Positions 23,522-35,010 of a DNA stretch of 64,000 bases are shown piece after piece. A program made the position numbers and the translations under genes. The DNA lies in the NCBI GenBank assembly GCA_039707465.1, contig CM077648.1, forward strand, positions 19,878,119-19,942,118, in the 5' to 3' direction. The notes under the pieces are model-generated. The model searched no databases and was not told the origin of the DNA. It was given only the letters and a program-made list of their open reading frames with translations. The DNA comes from Rhabdophis nuchalis (taxonomy: Eukaryota > Chordata > Lepidosauria > Squamata > Natricidae). Positions within the stretch are counted from its first letter, which is position 1. Every line of letters starts with the position of its first letter.

Positions 23522-24890
23522 TTCTACTAAAGTTCAAAACAATTTTAGCATGTTTCAACTTACTCAAAAGAAACATGTAGTGTTATAAGATTCAGAGGGC
23601 TGATTTAATCTGAATGCCTTAGTGTTTATACGGGTGCCTTGCTTTTTTTTGTCAGGATGCCTGTTTGACATAAAACCAGAATAAGTAGGTAATTGTACTG
23701 CTAAAGTCTTTTAAGGCACCTATCCTTACTTTCATCTAGTGTTACAGTACTAAAAACAGCTCTAAATGGACCTGCTGTTTGGATACACGTTTATGGAAGT
23801 TTGCTTGAAGGTCTCCCTGGTGCTATGCACAACACTCCTGGAATGTACTATGACTTGCCAAATGTTTCATAATGCTTCTGTTGTCTTGCCCTGGTCAAAC
23901 GTATGGTCAAGTATGACAGGAGGCTTTTATGCTGCTCAGTCCCAGGATAAGGCTTTATATGTGTGTGTGTGTGTGTGTATGTAAGCTTTGATTTATTTAA
24001 TCAGACTGGAGGACATTAACCTGTACATTATTATATATTATACTCTTTTGTATATTAATGAATACAACATTTAAAAAAATAGGATGTGTATCTATGTAAA
24101 ATACCTGAATTCCTAAAAAGCCATTTGGCTCCATGGAAAACCCAAAAACTTTGGAACCGCTTCACAGACTTCCTTGCATAAGCCAGCAGCTTAGTTGCCT
24201 CTACTGCTAATTCCCAGAAGACATTTGTTTGCACATAAAAAGTCTAGAGAGTACGAGAAAAACGCCTACCGATTCTGTGGGCCAAAATGGGCAGATAAGA
24301 AAAAATAATTTATCTCTGGGAGACTAAAACCTTGACACTGCTTAGAACTTAATCCCCTTTTAATGAGTTTGAGATGCAAGCAATAATATTCTAATGAGTA
24401 AAATGCAGTCATTTTCTAACCATCAGATACTGCCCAAAGAAACCACATGTGGGTTCAGAAAAGTGTTGCCACCTTGTATTCCATTGCTACAGGCACATAA
24501 TTGTTTGTAAAAGTTTAAGATCGTATGGTACTTAAACCATACGTTTGGTCTATTGCTTTTATTGTTTCTATTCAAACAGGGGCTGTACGTTTCTGATACA
24601 TTATAAAGCCCTAAAATTACTGTTGTAAGGTGTCAGGCTAAAGAGGAGTTTTAAAAAGCTGTCTCCTTTGCCTTTAAAAACGTATATGACCTGTTTTTAT
24701 TGTTCTGTGGAAACTCTGTTGTTCTCTGAGCTTGGTTGTTTGCTTGCACACATTTCATTACCCCACTAGATAACATCATAATGAAAACACGAAGGACTAT
24801 GCATCTAACACTGAATTACAGGTATTCTCTTTTACTTTAGTTGTATCAAATGTTTCCTTGTTGTGTTTAAAACAGTTGCAGGATTCAGAT
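23522..24890. other. Intron, nothing recognised
   Basis: Apart from a (TG)n tract at about 23958-23978, no feature could be supported. Confidence 0.5.
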
Positions 24891-24894
24891 CGTT

Positions 24895-25285
24895 ACCACT
24901 GTATTAACTGAGAGACACAATGTGTCTCTCAGCTTCAACCACAATAATACACAAGAAAACAATAGATACAAACTCAAGGGAAACCGCTCCAAACTCGACT
25001 GCAGAAAATACGACTTCAGCAACAGAGTGATCAACGCCTGGAATGCACTACCTGACTCTGTTGTTATATCCCCACACACCCCATAATTTTAACCTAAGAC
25101 TGTCTACTGTTGACCTCATCCCATTCCTAAGAGGTCTGTAAGGGGCGTGTAAAAGCGCACCAGCGTGCCCACCGTCCCTGTCCTACTGTCTCCATTTATT
25201 TGTACCCATTTGCTGTGTTCATATTTATGTTTATACTTATATCTGTTGTTTTTTATGTTTGACAAAGCAAACAAACAAATAAATG
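24895..25285 (+). mobile_element. Non-LTR retrotransposon 3' end
   Basis: A degenerate reading gives KLKGNRSKLDCRKYDFSNRV then INAWNALPDSVV, the typical C-terminal tail of CR1/L2/Rex-like RT proteins. A 3' UTR and an AAAC/AAAT tail follow. Clade not settled. Confidence 0.65.
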
Positions 25286-25610
25286 GCATACTATAACAGT
25301 GTACTACTACCACTATTACTAGCAATGCAATAGTAATAATAACAACAGTAATAATTTGTTCTATTCTCTAAAAGGCGTGGCCAACGGCAGCTGGCGCCAC
25401 ATGGATTTGCAAGCCATGCACAACAATTCAGTTTTAGGAAGACTTTATGAATATATTTACCAAACAGCTATGTAAACCTGTTGAGAAAAATCCACTCAAG
25501 AGACAACCTACAAATAAAGACTCGGATATCAATAATGCTGTGCGTAATGATGGAGGTTATAACTGCGCCCATAGATTCCAACTACAAAAGAGGTGACAAG
25601 CTGTATCTGA

Positions 25611-25841
25611 TGAGCCGCGGTGGCACAGTGGTTAGAGTGCTGCAGGCTACTACTTTTGACTGCTGGCTTCCTGCAATTTGGCAGTTCGAATCTTACCAGG
25701 CTCAAAGTTGACTCAGCCTTCCATCCTTCCGAGCTGGGTAAAATGAGGACCCATATTGTTGGGGGCAATAGGCTGACTCTATAAACCGCTTAGAGGACTG
25801 TAAAGCACTGTAAAGTGGTATATAAGTCTAAGTGCTATTGC
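25611..25841 (+). mobile_element. Sauria-type SINE
   Basis: tRNA-like head GAGCCGCGGTGGCACAGTGG with a B-box-like GCAGTTCGAATC, then GTTGACTCAGCCTTCCATCC and the tail TGTAAAGCACTGTAAAG, GTATATAAGTCTAAG. This is the squamate SINE mobilised by Bov-B-type LINEs. Confidence 0.85.
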
Positions 25842-26404
25842 GATCTCTCGTTGCCGAAACCCTGCTGTGAATTAACTGAATTCACATGAATGGATAAGAT
25901 TGTGGTAGGAATACAGAAAGCACCAACCTTGCATCACGTATTGCAAATTCTCAGTGCAAACACTGCAAACAAAGTTATCTAACTAAGCGATACAACAGCA
26001 GGCATTGCATTAACAACCCTGGAGGTTCTTTTATCATTATAAAGTATTTACAAAGAGGCATTTATATGTTTTGTTCCTCTGGGGAGCTGGCACTTTGCAT
26101 CAAAAATACATGAACCAGCAATTAAATTTTTGAGCACCTTATGGCCTTTTAATAATGCAAATATTGTGGAATCCAGATTACACTGCAGGTAAACAAAAGA
26201 ATAAGGCATTCTGGGAGTAGAATTAGCTCACAATGTGAGGGAAAATGATGATGAAAACATCATTGTTACATTTTAATCTGCATTTTCCCCCTTACTCATG
26301 GCCATCTTTTGTTATAAAACAGATTGGTGGACATTTGCAAGAAAACAACGCTAAAGTTAAAAAGTAAATATTAAAGCAATCATCGTCTCTTTTTAATGAT
26401 CCCA

Positions 26405-26612
26405 TATCCCTTGTGTGGTGGAGTCTGGGCAACAGAATGGAGAGAAGTTTTTACTGGCCAGATGCCCTTCCTATCACCAATGCAGAATTTTATTCAGCAG
26501 ATATATTATCCTTGTGCCCAGACAGAAATATCTGTCTCTACCTAGGATCGAACCCACAGCCTCCTGATTGTGAGGTGAGAGCTCCACCTCAAGGCCACCA
26601 CACCTCTCAGTA
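26405..26612 (-). mobile_element. tRNA-derived SINE with L2-like tail
   Basis: On the minus strand: head GAGGTGTGGTGGCCTTGAGG, B-box-like GGGTTCGATCC, and tail GGAAGGGCATCTGGCCAG. That tail resembles L2-mobilised SINE tails; inference. Confidence 0.6.
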
Positions 26613-26622
26613 AATATTAAAG

Positions 26623-26715
26623 CAATGCTGTAGTAGTAATAGTAGTAGTAGCAACAACAACAACAACAGCACTTAGACTTATATACTGCTTCACAATGCT
26701 TCACAGCCTTCTCTA
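26623..26715 (-). mobile_element. Sauria SINE 3' fragment
   Basis: Reverse of the GTATATAAGTCTAAG tail, then CAA/TAG trinucleotide repeats. Confidence 0.75.
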
Positions 26716-26769
26716 ATCTGTTTATATTGTCAGCATATTACCTTCAACAATCTGGGTCCACATTTTTTA

Positions 26770-27030
26770 CTATTACTATTAGTCTTCTCATCGTTCCCAT
26801 CACCCATCTTCTCTCTTACGACTGAAGGACTGTAACTTTGTTGCTTGTATCCTTATGATTTATACTTATATTGTTTCCTGATTGCTTATTTGTACCCTAT
26901 GACTATCATTAAGTGTTGTACCTTATGATTCTTGACGAATGTATCTTGTCTGTTTATGTACACATATGAAAGCGTATGCACCAAAAGCAAATTCAATTCA
27001 ATTCAATTCAATTCTATTCTATTCTATTCT
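26770..27030 (+). mobile_element. LINE 3' end with (AATTC)(TATTC) tail
   Basis: Same 3' UTR as 49255-49560 and 54895-55155 (TTGCTTGTATC, GCATATGCACCAAA-like), ending in AATTC then TATTC repeats. Confidence 0.7.
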
Positions 27031-27180
27031 CGAACTTGGAAGGATGTAAGACTGAGTTAACCTTAAGCTTGGTGAGATTCAAACCGCCAAATTGCAGGCA
27101 GCTGGCAGTCAGCAGAAGTAGCTTGCAATACTGCATTCTAACCATTGCACCACCACGGTTCTTGGTGGCAAGATATAATA
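27031..27180 (-). mobile_element. Sauria SINE 5' part, minus strand
   Basis: Reversed it reads GAACCGTGGTGGTGCAATGG and GGCGGTTTGAATCTCACC. The 3' part is missing. Lies 82 bp from the UNC5C exon at 27262. Confidence 0.75.
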
Positions 27181-27261
27181 ATAATGATAATAAGAGTAAT
27201 AGCAATGACAAGAAATGGAGGAGGAAAGAGAGACCATGATGATATCAAAAATGAAAATTAC

Positions 27262-27495
27262 TTTGAGGGCATCTTGGGTGTCATCCAGACAGTAGACACG
27301 GATGTTGTATTCCAAGGAGGAGCAGATCAGTGGTCCAAATATGGCCAACTTCAGACGTTTTGTGGCTGCTTTGGTGACTGACTGCCCTACTAAGGCATAG
27401 GTGCTAAGAGTTTCTGTGAGTATATGGCATGCCTCTGGATCCAACTGTATATAACATGGAGTAGTGAAGTTTTCTTCTCCAACTGCTACTACATC
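27262..27495 (-). CDS. UNC5C: UNC5C ZU5/UPA exon
   Basis: 234 bp, 78 whole codons, phase 0 at both ends. The acceptor is CTTTACAG and the donor AAA|GTAATT. It starts [20 protein letters not shown] and ends [16 protein letters not shown]. It covers the end of ZU5 ([17 protein letters not shown]) and the start of UPA ([11 protein letters not shown]). The donor GTAATT departs from GTAAGT and may be a weaker splice site. Confidence 0.95.
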
Positions 27496-28031
27496 CTGTA
27501 AAGATCAAAGACAATTGAATAAGAACAATTTAAAGGCTTGGACGAGTTGACATCAGTACATGCTATTTAGGCAATCATATTGCCTTTCCAGTTACAATAC
27601 CATGTATACATGTAAAATATTGGGAAAAATCTGAGAGTAATTGATATCAAGCAAAGTGTGTTTCAGAAAATAGAATTCAAATAAATCAGGTACATATACT
27701 AGCTTTCAAAATACTTGCTCACTTATTTACTCTATATTTGACTATTATTTATATAATATGTTTTACTAATATTTCAAGTAAAAGTGGCCCCAACTTATTT
27801 TGATTTTCAGAGGCAAATTAAATTACTGTATGTTTGAAGCAGTTAACTCTTCCCCATGCAAGGATTCAAATCCAAAGTTTTAATAAAAACATACATGCAT
27901 GTTTCATTAAAGATAAATATTCCCTCAATAAGTTTAAAATGTATCATGACATATACATTACAAATATAGAATAATTTTAACATGGAGGAAAATAAAGATG
28001 GAAATTGACATTTGCCAAGGATGGTGTAGGT

Positions 28032-28166
28032 CAGGGGTCTGCAAAGTTGGCTCTTTTAAGACTGGTGGACTTCAACTCCCAGAATTCCCCAGCCAGCCTC
28101 GCTTGCTGGGAAATTCTGGGAGTTGAAGTCCACTAGTCTTAAAAGAGCCAACTTTGCAGACCCCTG
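28032..28166. mobile_element. Fold-back hAT MITE, near-perfect palindrome
   Basis: The two halves are almost exact inverted copies (CAGGGGTCTGCAAAGTTGGC to its complement) around a short loop, with perfect duplication GTGTAGGT at both sides. Confidence 0.93.
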
Positions 28167-28365
28167 GTGTAGGTGGAACCATATACATCAGGGCTGTCAA
28201 ACTCCTGGATCAGGGGCTGGATGTGTCACATGGTAGCCATGCCCACACCCAGTTTAGCGAAGGAGCAACTTTGAACATATTCTGTTTTTAAAAAATAATG
28301 TGCTCATAAACCACCAATAAAAAGTAATTTCTCTTAGTCAGGAAAAGGTAAACATTCCCCTAGCA

Positions 28366-29118
28366 CAGGGGTCCCCAACCTTTTTTGCACCAGGGACCGG
28401 TTTCATTTTAAAGAAAACTCTGCGGACCGGCTGAGTGGCTCAGCAGTCATGTGACTGGGTGGGCGTGGCCAATTTGGAAAATGTGAAACTCACTTAACAA
28501 TGGTCTTGGTTAGCAACCAAACTTTTGGGCTCAATTGTGGTCATAGGTTCTCTCTCTCTCTCTCTCTCTTTCTTTCCTTCCCTCTTTCTTTCCCTTTCTC
28601 TCTATTTCTTTCTCTTTCTCTCTCTCTTTCTTTCTCTTTCTCTCCCTCTTTCTCTCTCTTTCTTTCTCTCTCATTTTTTCTTTCTTTCCCTCTTTCTCTC
28701 TATTTCTTTCTCTTTCTCTTTCCCTCTTTCTCTCTCTCTCTTTCTTTCCTTCTCTCCCTCTTTCTCTCTTTCTTTCTCTCTCATTTTTTCTTTCTTTCCC
28801 TCTTTCTCTCTCTCTTTATTTCTTTCTCTTTCTCTCTTTCTCTTTCCCTCTCCCTCTCTTTCTTTCTCTTTTTCTTTCTTTCCCTCTCTTTCTTTTTCTT
28901 TCTTTCCTTTGTCTCTTTTTCTGTTTGTCTTTCTTTCTCTCTCTCTTACTTTCTCTCTCTCTCCCACTTTCTTTTTCTTTCTTTCTCTTTCTCTCTTTTT
29001 CTTTCTGTCTCTCTCTCCTTCGTCCGCCCATCTCTGTCACTCTGTGTGTGTGTCTGTCTGTCTGTCTCGCATTCAGGCACTTAATCATTCATTCTGTGCC
29101 TGTCTATCTTTCTCTCCC

Positions 29119-29158
<40 letters not shown>

Positions 29159-29607
29159 ACTCTCTCTGATTCCCTCCCACCCTGTCTCTCTCTGTGTCTA
29201 TGCCTCTCTCTGTCGGTCTGTCGTCGTCCCGCCCCCCCCACCGCGGAGTCTCCTCAGCTCGGCTCGACTCGCTCACTAGCCTTAGCCTGCCCCGCCTGGG
29301 CGGCCGCTGCCGCGCTTGGTCCCTCGTGCGCTCGGTCAGGCTCCTTCCAGGAGCTTGAGAAGGCTCCGTGGGGTGGGGGGGAGGAACCTCCGCAGCTCCT
29401 GGAAAAAGACGAGTGGGTGGCATACCGGTTGGGGAAGCTCTGGGGGGGCAGGGAGGAAGGGAATCCGCGGGCTGTTTTGCTGCGGCGCGCAGGAGTCCCA
29501 CCGTCGGCTGCCCCCTCCTCCCTCCTCCTCCTCTCCGGCCCTGCGGCCCGGCTCCCATCCAGCCACGGACCGGCACCGGTCCGCGGCCCGGGGGTTGGGG
29601 ACCCCTG
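28366..29607. mobile_element. 1.24-kb non-autonomous hAT element
   Basis: Starts CAGGGGTCCCCAACCTTTTT and ends GGGGGTTGGGGACCCCTG, with perfect duplication CCCTAGCA (28358-28365 and 29608-29615). It holds a CT-rich tract (28544-29025), a (TG)n tract (29124-29156) and a GC-rich block (29220-29600). No transposase. The long Ser/Leu/Phe frames are repeat artefacts. Confidence 0.92.
28544..29025. repeat. (CT)n/(CTTT)n tract of ~480 bp
   Basis: Pure pyrimidine except rare bases; imperfect CTCT, CTTT and TTTC units. Confidence 0.95.
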
Positions 29608-29905
29608 CCCTAGCACACACGAGGTGGTGCTCATCTCAGTTTCAAAGCCAAAGACGTCTCTGTGGTCATGTGGCCGGCATGACTAAATGCTGAAGGTGCA
29701 TGGAACGCTGTTACCTTCCCACCGAAGGTGGTCCCTATTTTTCTGCTTGCATTTTTACATGCTTTCGAACTGCTAGGTTAGCAGAAGCTGGGACAAGTAA
29801 CGGGAGCTCACTCTGTTATGCGGCGCTAGGGATTCAAACCATCAAACTGCCAAACTTTCTGATTGACAAGCTTAGTGTCTTAGTCACTGAGCCATCGTGT
29901 CTTTA

Positions 29906-31540
29906 TCAGAAGAGGAATATAGAAAAGGACAAAAAGAAGGAGAAAATATACAAAAGAAACTTTCCTATCTTGTTGCTTGTATAGCATTTGAAAAAAAAAC
30001 AGAGGAAGAAGTAGGAACATCTCTTATACATAGTGACCAGGCATCACGTTAAAAAAAAAAAACCTCTTGTTTTGAAGACTACTTGTCTGACACTCAATGC
30101 AGATATAACACCCAAGTGGGTGTTGCAAAGAGGCCAGAAAGAGGAATAATACATGGTGTCAGAAGCTTGTTCAAGATTGCATGCTCACATATACAACAAT
30201 CAATTGAACCAAAATAATGAGTATATATAACCCTGCCTCAGCAAGAGTTTTCCTAGGTTGGATAACCTGGAAATAAAATGTAGATCCTTATTTTTATATA
30301 TTTAATTTTTGATATTCTTTCATAGCAAATGGTTTACAAGAATATTCAATAATGAAATCAAAGGTGTAGAAAATAACACAAATTCGTGTACAGGATAAAA
30401 GTTAATAGCATGGGAAAACATCAAAGGGAAAACATGATATGAATCTTAATTTGATCAAAAGCAAGAAAAAATAAACAGAAAAAGAGTCTACCAAAGAGAA
30501 CTCCCTGGGCAGGTTGACAGTACTATGAAGTCTCTAAATGTAATTTCCATGTATCTTACTTTAGATAGTAAAAGTATTTCACAAAAACACTGCTGAGTAC
30601 AAATGGGCCTAGAAACCTTAACTGGGCCTAGAAACAGATAATCAATGCAAGCAGGAAGCATTAGATATTCTGAAGTACAAGGTCTTCCAAGATAAGTATA
30701 ACACATATCTTATCACAAAACTACAGTGTTTGAAAGAGCTTTTAGGACATTTCCTACTGTCAAATCCCCATGCAGTATGTACAAGAAGCAAGAAATAAAA
30801 AACGTACTGTAAAAATTGACCTGACAAGATTTGAATTTATCTTGTCAAGATACCCTCAGTCAACAAGTGTTCAGTTTATGTATGCATGTACATACATACT
30901 TTGCTTTATCTCCTGTTTTTCTCTATGTAGCTAACAACATTAAAAATAACATGGACAACCTAGATAAAACAACTCCACATATACCATGGAGTTATATGAC
31001 ATCCTTCATATTCAAAGGGGTATCTAAAAAGATCTTACGTGAAGTTAAGCAAAGAATGGCTATTCCAGTGCCAAATTAGGTTCTCAATTTTGTAAGTTTA
31101 GTTTCTAGACAGTGAATAAAACAAGCTGTTTATTTAACAAGTCCACTGCTTTATATTCTGAACGTTAATGGAAAATTCCACAAAGAATATATTTCCATAT
31201 AAAACCAGCCTATTAAAGCCCAGATATGATTTTAGAACTGAAGTATCTGGTATTTTATTCAATTGCTATTGCTATACAAGTAGCAAACAATTCAAATGCA
31301 TTTTATGTCAAGTGCATTTTACAAAAAGTAATTATACAAAAAGTCAGATTTTCAATGCAATTGCAACATGTATGTTTTCCTTTTTTCATACCAATATGCT
31401 ACCAGGAGTAAATCTAGAAGGAAACAGGATGTGTTTCTTTAGCAAATAAGTACAATATTAATTCAGTATGTCCCCAAAATAACAGCAAAACAATGCTGAT
31501 TACTTTAGTGAAGATACAGTTTTATTAGCAGGTGCCTACT
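29906..31540. other. Intron, nothing recognised
   Basis: AT-rich, no exon or clear repeat seen apart from short poly-A runs. Confidence 0.5.
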
Positions 31541-31544
31541 GCAA

Positions 31545-32150
31545 AGCAATGTACAGGTTGCAGTCCTCCATTAATAACAATTTATTTTGAAGTTACAACA
31601 GAACTGGAAAAAAGACTTATGACCACTTTTCACACTTACGGCCATTGCAACATCCCCATGGTCACATGATCAAAATTCAGATGCATCCCAGATAGCTCAT
31701 ATTTATGAGAGTTGTAGTGTTCTAGGGTGATGTGATCACCTTTTGTGACGTTCTGAGAAATAACATCAATGGCGAAGCCAGATTCACTGAACAACTATGC
31801 TACTAATTTAACAATTCCAGTGATCCAGGTTTAAAGATAGCTTCTATCCTTGGGCTGTGAGACTTTTAAATTCAACCACAATCACTCCGTGCACATGCTA
31901 GTTTTTTCTTTTTTCTTTTCTCTCTCTTTTTTTGTTTCTGTTATAATTTTGCACCAGTGAAGCTAAAACCAATTTCATTGTAATTTTAGTACAATGACAA
32001 TAAAGATGATGATGATGATTATTATTATTATTAACTTAACGACTGTGGCAAGAAAGATCATAAAATAGGGCAAAATTCACTATACAACTGTCTTGCTTAG
32101 CAAAAGAAATATTGGCTCAATTGTGGTCATAAGTCAAAGACTATTATGCT
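31545..32150. mobile_element. Interspersed repeat (GGTCATAAGTC type), interrupted
   Basis: The ends GCAGTCCTCC and TGGTCATAAGTCAAAGACT are diverged inverted repeats, with TTACGGCCATTGCAACATCC in between. Related scraps occur at about 45300-45350, 46370-46510 and 60055-60200. An A/T-rich piece with GATGATGAT interrupts it near 31860-32035. Confidence 0.45.
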
Positions 32151-32807
32151 TTTATACAAAACCTGTTTGGACATATTTCCAACCACTTTACCAACACTGA
32201 GTAGATAGAAGAATTATTAAGACCATAAAACTGGTTTGAAGAGACTTTTTTTAAAAAAAGAAAGCCCATCATACCTTGTCTTTTCCCCCCCCAGTGACTT
32301 TCAAGTATAAAGTTAACGTCAGATTATAAAAACATAAACACATTTCAAGCAATCATAAATTATAGCACTTAGGTTAAGATGGAAATGTCTGAACTAGAGA
32401 TGACTCTTTTACAACTGTGTTGTTGATAGGGAAAGTCTAAAGAAAAACTGTTTTAATACTTGGTTGAATGTGATTACTTCATTTAGTTTGATCAGGATTT
32501 ATCTCTGGGACGATACAAAATTTTCACGTTCATAAAAGGCTGCCGTATGCATGTGAATATCATTAACACTCCTCTTCAATCTTTCCACATCAAGATGGGG
32601 GAATCAAATGTATATGGAGTATAACTAGATACCTCACATTTCTCCTTCATGCTTTTAAGAATTTATGAATTAAGGAAAGGGCTTAAAATGACCAAAGGTG
32701 TTCCAGAAAAAGAAAAGAGAAGAGAAGAAAAGAAAGAAAGAAATGCTCGAAACTCTACCAACTTCTGATAAACATTTAGAATTTTTCAAAAGCCCATTTT
32801 GCTATGT

Positions 32808-33034
32808 CCAACAGTTCTCCCTCCGGTTCGTTTGCCTAGGGGGCACTGTGCTCACTCCTGATTGGTTAACTGTTTGACAGCCAGTATATATAAAGACTGT
32901 CAAACAGGGTCTCAGCTGTTGCCGTTAGCTGAGACGAGCGCGTTGTGAATTGCCGCGTTGGCAACCTGTTAGCATTAAAGCGGTTAGCGTTTCAAACCTG
33001 GCTCACCTCAGTTTGTCCACCCAGCATTCTCCCT
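32808..33034 (+). promoter_or_regulatory. LTR-like promoter unit with TATA in a hairpin
   Basis: Contains ATTGG (reverse CCAAT), TATATATAAA at 32885-32894 between perfect 11-bp inverted arms CTGTTTGACAG (32870-32880) and CTGTCAAACAG (32897-32907), and ATTAAA at 32974-32979. TTCTCCCT repeats at 32815-32822 and 33027-33034. Probably a solo LTR; family unknown. Confidence 0.45.
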
Positions 33035-33098
33035 AGCTAGAACACATTTATCTACCTGAAATCAGCTTCATACTGATGGCATTAATTCTTAATTGATA

Positions 33099-33991
33099 CG
33101 AGGGTGATTCAATAAATAAGGTGAATTTTTCTGTATAAGGACTTTTAATACAGATAGAAGCTTTTTATTTTTTATTTTTTGTGTTTTACTACTTTTTCAC
33201 ATGGATTTAATTTCTTATGCAGATTACAAAAAAACCTTGAGAGTTTTACCAATTAACAAAGAGCATGCTCCAGGATTGAACAGCGGTCAGTTATCAAGTT
33301 TTTGGTTGCTGAAGGGTGCAAACCCATTGAAATTCATAGGAGAATGTCAACTGTGTATGGTGCCACATGTTTCAGCCAAAAAAATGTCTACAAGTGGGCT
33401 ACATTGTTTAAAGAAGGACGGAGCAGTGTTGAGGATGAAGGCAGGCCTGGGAGGCCTACAGAAGTGAGGTCTCCTGAGGTGATCGAATCAGTCAATGACC
33501 TCATTCAGTCTGACAGAAGGGTGACAGTGGATGACATTGCAAGGACTTTGAGCTTATCTGTTGGGACAGCACACAAAATTGTCCATGATGACCTTGGCTA
33601 CTCGAAGGTCAGCTGCAGGTGACAACGCAAGGCCTCACACAGCAGTCCAAATGGTGCAGACCATCAACGAGCTGGGCTGGGAACTGCTCCCTCATCCCCT
33701 TATAGCCCAGACCTTGCCCCTTCAGAGTTTCACCTGTTTGGTCCCTTAAAAGCGTTCACGGGAGGCACGAAGTTTGAAAGTGACGATGAAGTCAAAAGTG
33801 TTGTGAGCGACTGGCTGAGACATCAGTCTAAAGATTTTTACGCTGAGGGAATACGGAAGCTTGTGCACAGATGGGAAAAGTGTGTGACAGTGCTGGGAGA
33901 CTACGTTGCAAAATAATAAAAAAAGTAAGCTTCTATCTGTATTAAAAGTCCTTATACAGAAAAATTCACCTTATTTATTGAATCACCCTCG
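33099..33991 (+). mobile_element. Mariner-family transposon, catalytic core deleted
   Basis: Perfect 65-bp terminal inverted repeats at 33099-33163 and 33927-33991 (start CGAGGGTGATTCAATAAATA) with TA at both sides. The transposase N-terminus is readable: helix-turn-helix EGCKPIEIHRRMSTVYGATC and the GRPGRP linker. After YSKVS it jumps to DNARPHTA, so the region with the first catalytic aspartate is gone. A frameshift precedes YSPDLAPSEFHLF, which keeps the third aspartate. Total 893 bp against about 1.3 kb for complete mariners. Confidence 0.93.
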
Positions 33992-34293
33992 TATTCTTGG
34001 CACGAATCAGACTTTCCGCCCTAACATACCAAACAATTTTAGTATCAGGAATAATGCAATATGCTATCTACTATTCTTCAGAATGTATAGCTCTTCCCTT
34101 AATATCATATCCTGCTAAGATGCAAGTGTTACAACTGGAAACACTCATGGACGTTGCAATCCCAACACTCCATTGGGAAATGTGAATGAAATGATTAAAA
34201 ACTGGCAACAATACACGCATTTCAGGAGAATATATTTTAATGGATATTTGATCAGACAATGTGAACCAGGCAGACGAAGGGTAAGAACCTCAC

Positions 34294-34462
34294 CTCCCAT
34301 TGTCCCTGGGCTGCTTGGTTCTTCAGCTGAATTTTCCAGTCTTCGGTGTTTGGTTGTGCACAGTGGTGCATCGTTAGAATGACTGGCCGCGTTAGTAATG
34401 CTCCTGGAGGCCCACAGCTCACTACAGGGGTCAAAAGGGTTTGACAATCTTCTACTGGTGGC
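34294..34462 (-). CDS. UNC5C: UNC5C ZU5 exon
   Basis: 169 bp. The acceptor is CTATTCAG and the donor GAG|GTGAGG. It encodes [20 protein letters not shown], then [20 protein letters not shown] and [16 protein letters not shown]. This is the middle of ZU5, including the conserved PVVSCGPPG loop and the LTMHHCA strand. It ends in phase 0 and joins DVVAVGEEN of the next exon. Confidence 0.95.
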
Positions 34463-34721
34463 CTGAATAGATTATAAAAGAAGAAGAAAATATATATATT
34501 CATCAGGTATCATTGAAACGGATTAATTTTACACCTTGTTATTGTTTATCACTGGAATGATAATGAAGAGAAGTTTGGTATTATTTATTATTTAAACGAT
34601 AAGGTATTAACTATTATTTGTGCTTGAAATCACTGCAAAAGAATAAGAAAGAAAAGCAGAAAAATATCTATGATAAATATTGGTAAAAAATTAATTAAAT
34701 AGTAAGTTTCTATACATTCTA

Positions 34722-35010
34722 TAAGGTAAAGGTTCCCGTCACACATATGTGCTACTTGTTCCTGACTCTAGGGGGCAGAGCTCATCTCCATTTCAAAGCC
34801 GAAGAGCCAGCACTGTCCAAAGACGTCTCCGTGGTCATGTGGCAGCCTGTCTAAATGCCGAAGGCGCACGATTCTGCTAGACTTGCAGAAGCTGGGATAA
34901 GTAACGGGAGCTCACTCGGTTACGCGGCACTAGGGAATCGAAACGGCCAAACTGCCGACCTTTATGATCAACAAGTTCAGCATCTTAGCCACTGAGCCAC
35001 CACATCCCTT
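34722..35010 (-). mobile_element. tRNA-derived SINE (same family as 50826-51180)
   Basis: Minus orientation, with 3' GGAACCTTTACC end at 34722, GAAACGGCCAAACTGCC and CACTGAGCCACC head at the right. Confidence 0.8.

Larger units (their letters stand above)
28286..29905 (-). mobile_element. SINE copy with 3' flanking transduction, split by a hAT
   Basis: The SINE body is at 29616-29905 and its 3' end at 28338-28365, split by the hAT 28366-29607. Beyond the 3' end, 28286-28337 matches the flank of the SINE at 50826-51180 (GTGCTCATAAACCACC, AAAAAGTAATTTCT). Confidence 0.75.

Noticed and set aside
28500..29157. Long Ser/Leu/Phe-rich and Lys/Glu/Arg-rich reading frames on both strands
   Set aside because: They are translations of a CT/GA microsatellite inside a hAT element.
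29085..29693. GC-rich frames and a CpG-island-like block suggesting a gene promoter
   Set aside because: The block lies wholly within a hAT element bounded by an 8-bp duplication; the frames have no recognisable domain.
33201..33749. Domesticated mariner-derived host gene
   Set aside because: Frames are broken, the core is missing and perfect inverted repeats flank it, so it is a defective transposon.
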